From assembly GCA_019448385.1 (NCBI GenBank), contig JAGTXO010000008.1:1165573-1229572 (forward strand): 64,000 nucleotides of DNA. The letters run 5' to 3'. This DNA is from Diacronema lutheri. Taxonomy: Eukaryota > Haptophyta > Pavlovophyceae > Pavlovales > Pavlovaceae. The notes below the pieces were generated by a model, which was given only the letters and a program-made list of their open reading frames with translations, ran no database searches and had not been told where the DNA came from. The position numbers and the translations under genes were made by a program. How positions within the stretch are numbered: position 1 is the first letter of the stretch; each line of letters begins with the position of its first letter. This document shows, one piece after another, positions 32,880 to 41,972 of this stretch.

Positions 32880-33290
32880 ACGGCAACATGTGGAGTCATC
32901 GGCCTAGGCCGTTGATAACGGTGTATATAGGGCGCGGTCCGGGCTGGTCCGGCCAGTGTAAGGCTGAGAGTACGACCCGGGTCGTACAATCAAGGGTTAA
33001 AAGCCAGCCAATGAGCGCTCGAGGGGTCGGGGCGAGGCTTATGACGAGCCTAGGACCGAGACACCCTCCTGACCGGCCGATTTGGATTAGAATTCGGTGT
33101 CGAGCGGGCGCGGCGGACGGAGGGCCCGAGCCGGGCCGACGGAGGGTCCGACCCCGGAATGCGGGCGACCGGAAGGGCTTGGGTGATTTACGCCTAGTAG
33201 AATAGAATGGCGGATTCCGGGGGGGCTCGCAACTGGCATCGCGCAAGCTGAGGCCCCCTGACTGACCGGACCGCGCCGAGTGCGCGTGCA
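32880..33290. other. Lower-GC intergenic block with TATA-like site and 18-bp palindrome
   Basis: Contains gtgtatataggg at 32921-32932, a perfect palindrome gtacgacccgggtcgtac at 32970-32987, and taatc/taaaa words that are rare elsewhere in the window. It is followed by short repeats of gacggaggg. No ORF. Its composition differs from the flanking genes, so it could be an element end or a strong promoter. Confidence 0.5.
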
Positions 33291-33463
33291 CCCCGTGGAG
33301 GGCGCGGCCAGTCGGACACTCTTCGCGACTGAGCTCGCCGCGGCATACCGTGCGCTGCGCCGGCGCGCTACTTGCCGTTGGCCGAGCTGCGGGTGTTGCG
33401 CACCGCCGTGTTGCGCAGCCAGCGGCTGGATGCGCCGGTGGCCGGAACCTTGGCGCGCTTTGG

Positions 33464-33641
33464 CTAAGCGACCTCGGCCTGCACAGACTCGAACGCGTGC
33501 GTAAACTCGAGGCGTTGCAGGTGGCGAGCACGTGAGTTCGCGTAGGAGGTCTTGTACTCGGTGGCCTGACTGTCGACCGACGAGAGCTTGGGCGAGTTCG
33601 GCGGCACGTTGGCTCACTTGGGCTCGGTGCGCGGCTCTGCC

Positions 33642-33674
<33 letters not shown>

Positions 33675-34507
33675 CTTCGGACTCGCTGCCCGGCTCTGCC
33701 TGTGCGGGCGCGATGCACTCGGACTCGATGCCCGGCTCTGCCTTCGTGGGCGCGGTCGCGGGCACGGGCGCGCCCTCGACCCCGTCGCGGTTGAAGACAT
33801 CGAACTCGACGCACACGCCGTGGTCCTTGAAGTCGGTGGCCTCGCTGTCGTTCGCGTAAGCCTCGGGCGAACTCGCAACGAGCGACGACATCTCGGCGTG
33901 GAGCCAGCACATCTCATGCTGCACCGCGTGTTCAGGTTCTCGAGCGCTCCGTTGAAAGAGTCACTCTCACCGAGGCGCTCGCTGCACCACACCAGATAGC
34001 CATCGAGCTTGTGAGCGTGCTCGTGCGCCCGTGCGAGGTCCTTGGAGAGCGCGTCGGCGCGCGCGCACATGCCGTCGCATGACTTGGCCGGTGTCATGCT
34101 GTGCTTCCAAGGCCTGGTGCTCGGCGTTGAGCGTGTCGTGATCCTCGCGAACGAGCTGCAACCAGCTGCAGCAGCCGCGCGACGCCGCTGTCGCCGACGA
34201 TGCGCTGGAGCATGTGGCCCATGAGGTGTGCGCGGCACATGGCGAGCGCCACATTTTTGCGCAGCAGCGCGAGGATCCGGGCGCCGCGGACGAGCCGGCC
34301 CATGCACTTGAGCGCGTAGATTCGGCCGCACATGCACGCGCCGACGACCGAGTCGGCGGGCCCGCCGTCGAGCCAAAAGTTGGCCTCGGCCGCATCGCGG
34401 CGGCGGGCGACGCGCTGAAGGATGCGCACGCGGTAGTGCCGGTCGACGAGCAGCTCGTCGCCGAAGATCTCGTCGGGCAGCAGCTCGGAGACGTTCTGGG
34501 GGTACAT
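33464..34507 (-). pseudogene. Decayed coiled-coil protein gene
   Basis: Protein-like segments lie in order on the minus strand but in different frames: MYPQNVSELLPDEIFGDELL and VVGACMCGRIYALKCMGRLV (34507 down to about 34190), then VREDHDTLNAEHQALEAQHD, then ADALSKDLARAHEHAHKLDG, then MCWLHAEMSSLVASSPEAYA with FKDHGVCVEFDVFNRDGVEG, an acidic Ala/Glu/Pro repeat, and a last piece SPKLSSVDSQATEYKTSY ending at a TAG (33464-33466). That final piece is preceded by an in-frame TGA. At least three frame changes plus a stop, with no intron-like sequence between pieces, make a pseudogene much more likely than a spliced gene. An alternative is a sequence with many assembly indels. Family unknown. Confidence 0.6.
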
Positions 34508-34921
34508 GCTGTGCGAGCGTGCACGCGACGAGATCTCGTCGGGCGTGCCGTCCGTTCGTTCAGAGCAGAGCGCGTCGGACCGGCAGACAGACGATGCAGC
34601 GCGCGAAGGCACCTGCGGCGCGCGGCGTGGCCTCGCGTGCCGTCACGAAGCCGCCTGCGCGCACTGCGGAGGCGGCGAGCGCGACGAGGGCGGGCGCGGA
34701 CGAGGTGCTGAGCGGCGTCACGTACGCGCCCTCGCTCGCCGAGCTCGACGCCGCGGCGCTGACGATGCGCGCGGCGTACCACACCGACCGCCCCTGAGAC
34801 GATGCGCGGCGCCCGCGGAGGACTGGTCCGTTGGCGCGCAAACCGTGGGCGAAAGGGCGCGAAGCCAACGGCCGTCCGCGCACGTTCAAACGCGCGCATA
34901 CGGGTGGCATCCTCCCACCTT

Positions 34922-35244
34922 CGGCGCCGCTTTCTAAAAGGGTGTAGGGTGTAGGGTGTAGGATGCAAAACAAGCCCTCCCCACATTTGGGCCCGACGTC
35001 ATTCCTTCTTCGAAGCCGTGACGTTACTCACATACGAGTACCTTTACTTAGTGTAGGATGTATCTATTCTCTAGGTATTTGCATAGTGTAGGGTGTAGGA
35101 TAAGTACGGTTATGAAAGTCCCATAGGGGGGAGAAGGAATGACGCTGTGACGAAAGAAGGAATGACGTCGGGCCCAAATGTGGGGAGGGCTTGTTTTGCA
35201 TCCTACACCCTACACCCTACACCCTTTTAGAAAGCGGCGGCGCC
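34922..35244. mobile_element. MITE-like element A with terminal inverted repeats
   Basis: Both ends carry the same long inverted repeat (about 70-80 bp): gccgctttctaaaagggtgt at the left, and the complement ending acacccttttagaaagcggc at the right. The left arm continues with three gtgtaggg units, atgcaaaacaagccctcccc and gggcccgacgtcattccttc. The interior (about 150 bp) is AT-rich for this genome and has no ORF. Length and structure fit a non-autonomous DNA transposon. No matching transposase was identified in the window. Confidence 0.75.
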
Positions 35245-35471
35245 TCGGAGCATGGCGGCTCGACAGCATGGCGCCTATACAGCATGGCGTCGTCCAGCGT
35301 GGCGTCCAGGATGGCGACTGCGCCCGGGCCGTGACGCCGCGACGTCGTTCGGCTGCGTCACGGAGGAGCGCCATCCGTGCGCCACGGAGGAGCGGCAGGA
35401 CCACGACGCGGCGTGACGCTGGACGACGCCATGCTGTATAGGCGCCATGCTGTCGAGCCGCCATGCTCTGA
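35245..35471. repeat. Palindromic spacer between elements A and B
   Basis: The outer about 65 bp on each side are inverted copies of each other (agcatggcggctcgacagca on the left matches tgctgtcgagccgccatgct on the right), leaving a unique centre around 35330-35400. Elements A and B plus this spacer therefore make a nested palindrome of roughly 870 bp. Confidence 0.85.
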
Positions 35472-35795
35472 GGCGCCGCCGCTTTTCAAAAGGGTGTAGG
35501 GTGTAGGGTGTAGGATGCAAAACAAGCCCTCCCCACATCTGGGCCCGACGTCATTCCTTCTTTCGTCACAGCGTCATTCCTTCACTCCCTGTAGGACTTT
35601 CGTAACCGTACTTATCCTACACCCTACACTATGCAAATACTTAGAGAATAGATACATCCTACACTAAGTAAAAGTACTCGTATGTGAGTAACGTCACGGC
35701 TTCGAAGAAGGAATGACGTCGGGCCCAAATGTGGGGAGGGCTTGTTTTGCATCCTACACCCTACACCCTACACCCTTTTAGAAAGCGGCGGCGCC
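35472..35795. mobile_element. MITE-like element B, inverted copy of element A
   Basis: Reads as the reverse complement of element A across its whole length with a few substitutions (for example ttttcaaaag instead of ttctaaaag at the left end, catctggg instead of catttggg). Near-identity indicates a recent duplication or transposition of one into the neighbourhood of the other. Confidence 0.75.
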
Positions 35796-35889
35796 TCAGA
35801 GCATGGCGCCCGCCCGCTCGAGCCGGACCTCCGCGCAGCCGGACTCGCCCCGCCCCGGGCTGCTCTGGCTGGGCGACGTCGTGCGCGCC

Positions 35890-36374
35890 TCAGAACGCCG
35901 CGCTCGCCACGCGCACGTAGCCCTCGTCCGGGTCCGGCTCGGGCGCCGCGTCGCGCACCGAGCGCGACGCGGCCTCGACGCCCGGCGTTTCGGCACGCGA
36001 GGCGACGGATGCCTCGTCCGGCCGGCCCCACGGCAGCTGCAGCTCGAGCTGGCGCTGGATGATGCGCGGCGTCGCAACGCGCCCGTGCTGCACCTCGCGA
36101 CGTCGCGCGCGCACGTAGAGCACGATCGCCACCGAGCCGCTGAGGCCCATCATCGCGCCGAGCAGCACCGAGATTGTGGTCTCATTGTCTGCTTGGGCGC
36201 GAACGGAAAACGCGCGAAGGGTGGCGACGAAGATCGTTGGGTTGGGTTGGGCCACCGGCTCCCGAGGATTGCTTGTGGCGCTCGACTGACCGTTGGCCCA
36301 GCTTTTTTTTTTCTCGAACCTACTGTGGAGCCGCCTGCAGCGTGATCTCCCGCGCACAACGACCATGGCCGCCA
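35890..36374 (-). CDS. Small single-pass membrane protein, start uncertain
   Basis: The minus-strand frame ends in TAG at 35890. About 110 C-terminal residues look genuine: a hydrophobic helix (TISVLLGAMMGLSGSVAIVL) followed by a basic stop-transfer stretch (YVRARRR), then VATPRIIQRQLELQLPWGRP and an acidic tail. That suggests a membrane protein with a cytoplasmic C-terminus. The start codon is unclear: in-frame Met codons at about 36374 and 36468 overlap the PIF1-like gene on the other strand, so a spliced or shorter start is possible. Family unknown. Its position next to a virus-like helicase makes a virion or element membrane protein conceivable, but this is only inference. Confidence 0.4.
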
Positions 36375-39049
36375 TCGACCTGCGCGCCTTCGACGCGGCG
36401 CTCGTCAACTGCGAGATCGTGAGCACGCGGCCGGTCAAGCCGAGCGAGCAGGCGCGCACGGTCGACAAGCTGAGCTACGGGCCGTCGCGCCGCGCGCTCG
36501 CCTTCGTCTCGCCGCCCTGCGTCGTCGACTGGCCCGAGCTCACGGGCGACGGCAACTTTGGCACCATGTACGGGCCGACGGACGTCGACAAGGCGGCGTA
36601 CACGGCCGGCGTGACCGACAAGGAGCTGCCGATTGAAGGCGCGCCGCTCGCGCAGATGGACGCCTACTTTGGCGCCCTGCGCGCCATCGACGATCAGCGC
36701 GTCGAGACGGTGCACGCGCGCCAGAAGGAGCTGCTCAACACGCGCGGCCTCTCGAAGGAGGAGGTGCGCGGCAAGCTCTCGCCCGCCGTCAAGCCCAAGT
36801 ACGAGGACGACACGCTCGCGCACACGCGGCTGAACATGTCGACGCGCACGTTCACGTGGGCGGGCTCCGAGCGCGTCGTGCCGCTCGTCGACGCGCGGCG
36901 CGAACCGGTCGACGAGATCCGGCACGAGGACGTCTGCGCCATCGCCACGCAGCTCGACCGCGTCTACACGGGGCTCACGGGCTCGATGTTTGGCACCAAG
37001 TGGAACGTGTGCGGGGTCATGCTCCTGAAGCGCGCCGAGCAGCGGCCGCAGCCCGGCTCGGACGCCTTCGCCTCGTACGGCGTGCCCGCCTGGGCCGACA
37101 CGTTCGACTCCACGGGGCTGTACGTGCCCGACGAGCGCGAGCGCGCGGCGGCGCTCGCGGCGGTGGCCGGTCTGCGCACGGCGCGCGCGCCGGCCGGGCC
37201 GGGCGGGCGCGAGCTCGCGCGCGCGCAGGGCTACCATCGCGCCGAGCGGGCTGCGAGCGCGGCGGCGGCGCGCGCGGCGATGGCCGAGGGCGGCCAGCAG
37301 TGCGCGCTCCACGGCGCGGTCGTCAAATCGGCGCTGCGCGGCGTGGGCAACCGGCTGCATCTTTGCGACGCGCCGGGCGGAACGGGCAAGACGTTCGTCG
37401 AGCGCGCCATTATCGCCGCCGTGCGCGCGGATGGGCACGCGGTCGTCGTGGGCGCGTCCTCGGGCGTCGCCGCCACGCTGCTGCCCGACGGCCGCACCTT
37501 CCACTTGACCTTCAAGGTGCCCGGCGGTGCCGACTCCGACGGGCAAGCCGTTCAATGGCGTGCCGCGCTCCGAGCGCGGGCGCTCCCTGGCCGCCGCGGC
37601 GGCTGGTCGTGTGGGACGAGGCGCCGATGCAGACGCGGTGCCACCTCGACTCGCCTGATCGGTGTTTGCGCGACGTGACGGGCGTCGACGAGCGCTTCGG
37701 CGGCGAGACGCTGCTGCTCGCCGGCGACTTTCGCCAGTGCTTGCCGGTGGTGCGGCGCGGCTCGCGCGCGCAGATCGTGCGCTCCTGCCTCAAGTACTCG
37801 GCGCCGTGGCAGCACGATCGGCAGCACGCCTTGGTCGAGAACGTTCGCGCCTCGAGCGCGGCGCGCGACACGGGCGACGCGCTCGGCGCGGGCGAGTGGG
37901 CGGAGCTGCTGCGCAGCCCCGGCGACGGCGCCGTTCCCGCGGCGGTGCCGGCGGCCGGGGCCATGCCCGGCGCATTCCCGCTCGATCCCGTGCAGCTGCC
38001 CGAGGCCGTCGGCGGCGTCCCCATCCGCGTGGGCTCGGCCTACCCGACGGAGCTCGTGACGACTTTGTCCACGGCGCGACGTGTTGGACCGACGACGGCT
38101 CGCTGTGCGACCGCGCGGTGCTCTGCGCCAAGCAGACGGACGTGGCGCGGATCAACTGGCTGGCGATCGGCCGCTTCCCGGGCGCGGCGGCGAGGTGCGC
38201 GTCGGCGGACGAGCTGGCGCGACGACGGGGCGGGCAAGCAGATTGCGCGGGCGTCGGTCGAATTCCTCGACTCGCTCGAGCACGCGCAGATGCCGCACCG
38301 CGTCCTCGACCTGAAGCCCGGGATGGTGGTGATGCTGCCGCGCAACCTCTCGCCCGGCGAGGGGCTGTGCGGCGGCCCGGCGAGGGGCTGTGCGGCGGCA
38401 CGCGGCTGATCGTGCGCGGCGTGCGCGCCGGCGGCCGGCTGCTCGAGTGCGCACGCCCCGGCGCGGCCGCCGGGCGCGACAGCACCGTGCTCGTCGCGCG
38501 TGTCGACCACCACTCGCCCGACGACGGCACGTTCGCGCTTGTGCGGATGCGCCGCCAGTTCCCCGGTGCGGCCGGCGTAACGAGGCGCAGGGGCAAGCGC
38601 TCGGGTGCGCGGGCGTGTGGCTCGCCGAGCCGTGCTTCACGCACGGCCAGCTCCACGTGGCCGCTTCGCGCGTCGGGCACACGTCGCGCGTCCGCTTTGC
38701 GCTCGGCGCGGACCTCGTGACGCGCAGCGTCGTCTTCAAAGAGGTGCTCCGCGCGGTCAGCGGTGGCGAGGCGGCGGCGGCGGCGCTCGCCGCGGCCGCC
38801 GTCGCCGCCGCGCGCGAATGCGCGGCGGCGGCGCGCGGTGGCGGCGAGCGCGGCGGGCGCGGCGCGGACGGCGCGCGCGGCGCCGGCGGCGGGCGGCGCG
38901 CTGGCGGCGGGCGCGCCGCCGGCGCGCGGTGCTGGCCAGCACCCGCCGGCGCGACGCCCGCCGCGCCGCTCGCGCCGACGCGCAGCCGTCGGGTGCTCGC
39001 CAGCACCGCGCGCCGCGCGACCGGCCCGCGTACCTGCGCGCCCTTCTAG
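36365..39049 (+). pseudogene. PIF1-family helicase with virus-like N-terminal domain, frameshifted
   Basis: Starts at ATG 36365 (MAAIDLRAFDAALVNCEIVS). Residues about 1-240 (ending GLTGSMFGTKWNVCGVMLL) resemble a domain seen in large DNA viruses and virus-like elements of algae, possibly ssDNA-binding; I am moderately sure of the resemblance, not of the function. A PIF1 helicase follows: Walker A DAPGGTGKT (about residue 340), the FHLTFKVP block, VVWDEAP (Walker B), LLAGDFRQCLPVV, LKPGMVVMLPRN, and near the end QGQALGCAGVWLAEPCF with THGQLHVAASRVG. These blocks lie in at least three frames, changing near 37545, 37595, 38060, 38200, 38380 and 38570, without intron signals. One change comes from a 23-bp tandem duplication at about 38354-38399. 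Best read as a decayed gene; assembly errors are the alternative. Confidence 0.75.
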
Positions 39050-40306
39050 GGCGCGCAGGGCGGCGCCAATGCGGCCGGCGCGCAGGGGCCTCACGCTGGC
39101 GCGCTGCCCGCCGCCGCGTGGGTCGCCGCTGCGCGCGTGCCGTCGGCGCTGCCGCCGCCCGGCGTCGCGCTCGCGCCGCAGCCGCAGCCGCCGCCGCCGC
39201 CGTCGCCGCCGCCTGCCGCCTGCCGGCAAGCTGGGCAAGTGCGCAGCGGCGGCGACGGCGGTGCGCGACCCGGCGAGCAGGCGGCGCGCCGCCGAGCCGG
39301 GGGCGGGCTCCGTGGGCGACGAGGCTCGCCCGCCACTCGCACTACTCGCGCGCCAAGTGCGCACAACGCGCCCCCCCCCCCCCCCCCCCCACCCCACCCC
39401 CCGATGAATTTAATGCTCATACCATGGCGTCGCGCCACGGCAGTACGCCCGTGGCCCCGGCGGCCAGCCTCGCGCCGCTACGCCGTGTCGTCGCGGCCGG
39501 CGCACACAGCGAACTGTGTTTCCGCGGCACATGCCCGGCTGCTCGCGCGCTGCAAGCTTGCCGAACTGCTCGCGCTGGAATGGCGCGTTGCGGGCGTGCC
39601 CGCGCACCGCGCGTGTGCCATGCGCGTTCCGGGAGCGCCGCGCCGCGCGCCAAAGCGGCGCGCGGCGGACGTGCGGCCTCGGGCCGAAGAGGGGCCGGCG
39701 CGACCGGCCGCGAGGCGGGCGCAGACGCTCGGCGTGCCGGTCGATGCGTCGTCCAAATCCGCGTCGGGCGGATGCGCGCCTGGGCCGGCGCTGCGTGCAG
39801 TCGGCGGGGCCCGGCCACGCGCTCGGGCGTAACGTTCGCGCCTGTTCGGCCGAGGCGCACTCGCCGTCCCCTCGCGCCGGCAACGTGCGTGCGGGCCAGC
39901 ACGCAGGCAGCGTACGATGCCACGGCAGCGGCGAGCGCGTCCCCGCCGGTGTGCCGCTCGGCGCCCCGTCACGCGCAACGTGCGCGCCGCCCGCTGCATG
40001 CGCACGCATACGCGCGCTGGCAGCGTGCGCAAAATTGCCCGGGCAAGATCGTCCCGCGCTCGCGCCGCCGACGCATCATTCCATGTGTCCGTTTCGGCAT
40101 CTGCCACCATCCACCAGCCCTCGAAAGCCGGCTTGCGCGTGGGCGCCCGTCCGGTGCGAGAAGCGGCTCGCGTCCTCGCGCGGGGCGCCTCCGCGCCAGG
40201 CGCCCGGCGCGCGCTCGTCTTGCCGCGCCACCACGCTGATCTGCGCCCAACCCTCGCTCGCCAATTCCCCCGTCGTCCCTGCTGCGCAGCCCGCAACAGC
40301 GCGCGC
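39050..40306. other. Gene-poor stretch, no supported product
   Basis: About 1.25 kb. A poly-C run at about 39370-39391 looks like those inside plus-strand introns, and is followed by gatgaatttaatgctcatac. Frames on both strands are open but their translations show no family features. It may hold the 5' end of the USP-like gene or introns of an unrecognised gene. Confidence 0.45.
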
Positions 40307-41972
40307 ATGGCGCGTGCACGGCGCGGCGCCTTGAGCAAGTTTTACGTCGTCGGTCGGCAGCCTGTGGAAGACGCGTTTGACGGCCCGATGTGGCCGGTGA
40401 GAGTGCCCGGCGTGCCGCGTGGTGAGCGCCTGCACGGCTTGCCGGGCTCGGCGCGCGCCCAGCCAGCCTCCCTCCATCCCGCCGCAAACCGTGCGTGCGC
40501 ACCCCGCACACCCGGCGCTGCGCGGCGCGGCGCAGGCGCGAAAAACGAGGGCAGCGCGTGCTACACGACCGTCCTTATGCAATCGCTCTTCGCCCTGAAC
40601 ATGCTCCGTGCGATGCTTCGCTCCGCTTCGCGCCGTGCCAACAGCGTCGAGAGGGCGCGTTTTCGGGACTTTGGCACGCTGATCGAGGACACCAGGGCGC
40701 CGACACGGCTGTGTCTTGTGTCCGTCATCGACGTCATCTCGGGCCGTGGCGCGCGAAGGACGCCGCAGGATGCCGCTGAGTTCTTCCGGTTGCTGCTCGG
40801 CCGAGTGCCCGGGCTCGCTGCGGCCTTTGAAGCCGACACACGCGTCGGGCCAGTGCTCGAGCAGATCGCCGTGCCTTCAGAGGCCGGCGAGGGCATCGCC
40901 GTACTCGTCAGCGTCGGCGGCGATGCGGCGCGCGCGCTTGCACACGCTCTGGGGGGCGCCGCTGGGCCGCCGCGGGATCGCCACACGAACGCGGGCCACT
41001 CGGGCGTGCTCACGCCAGCCAGCATTGCTGTCGAGGCGCCGCGCACGACGCGCGGCAATGGCTCGCAGTGCAAGAACAACCGCGCGCTCGTGTGCGCGCC
41101 GCGGCTGCTGCTCGGCGGGCGCGACCACCTCCCCGTCGCCGGCGTGGTGCACGTGGGCGAGGGGCCGATGAGCGGGCACCTTGTCGCCATCGTGCTCCGC
41201 AACGAGGCTTGGTTTCCGTGCGACGACTACAACGTGCGGCGGCGCGCACGGTCGCTCGGTGCCGCGACCGGCGGTCGAGCGCAGCCGCGACCGCCCCGTC
41301 CTCCCGCGCGGCACGCGCGCGTGGCCTGAAAGCTCGCGCGCGCGCCTGCCGCACGCACGCGCGTTGCCCGCGCAGATCTACAACGTGCCTGAGTCCGACG
41401 CGCTGGCGTGGGCAAGTGGTGCGAGCATGCTCGTTCACAGCCGGCTCGACGTGGAGCCGTTGGACCCGGCGCTGGGCTCAGCGTCACCGCCGTCGGCCGC
41501 ATCGCCTGCGTGGCCGAGCTCGGAGCCCGACGCGCCGACCTTGCCGGCAGCCTGGCCGCGGGTGCGGCAGATGGCAGCGGTGCCAACAGATGCGACGATC
41601 GGCATCGCGGAGACGGCTGCAGACATCTCTACGGCGGCGATCGGCCCAGCTGCGTGCGAGGCCCGCCAAGTTGTCTCCGTGACGCGCGCATTGCCAACAG
41701 CGGTGAGTGCGTCCTCGTCTCCGGCGGCCGCTGTGCCCCCCCCCCCCCCACACACACACACACACACAACTCTCCCTACCTTCTTCCTCCTTTCGCACCT
41801 CGCACGCGCACGCCGTCCGCTGTCCGCTGTCCGCGGCCCAAATTGCCTTGCGGAAGCCGAGCAGGCAGAGCCCTGCTTGGATGGCTCCAGCGCGCATCTT
41901 GTGGATGGCGACGCTGTGGGCGAGCACGGACGCTCAAATGTGACCAGTGGCGCGCACGTGCACGTGCGCTAA
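40307..41972 (+). CDS. USP-type (peptidase C19-like) cysteine protease
   Basis: Predicted join 40307-41233 and 41376-41972 (about 507 residues, phase 0 junction, GT-AG). Residues 80-100 read NEGSACYTTVLMQSLFALNM, matching the Cys box of ubiquitin-specific proteases, with catalytic Cys at codon 40559-40561. The His box is GVVHVGEGPMSGHLVAIVLR, with catalytic His at 41177-41179, followed by WFPCDDYN, the usual acidic position. Exon 2 adds YNVPESDALAWASGASMLVH, the closing strand of the fold. The product probably removes ubiquitin or a ubiquitin-like tag. It is short for a USP, without the zinc-finger insertions. The N-terminal 80 residues and the region after about 41460 are not conserved, so start and end are uncertain. 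It lies inside the mobile-looking zone and could be element cargo. Confidence 0.6.

Noticed and set aside
34938-35790. Interstitial telomere from gtgtaggg repeats
   Set aside because: Only three units at each end, arranged as terminal inverted repeats of short elements.
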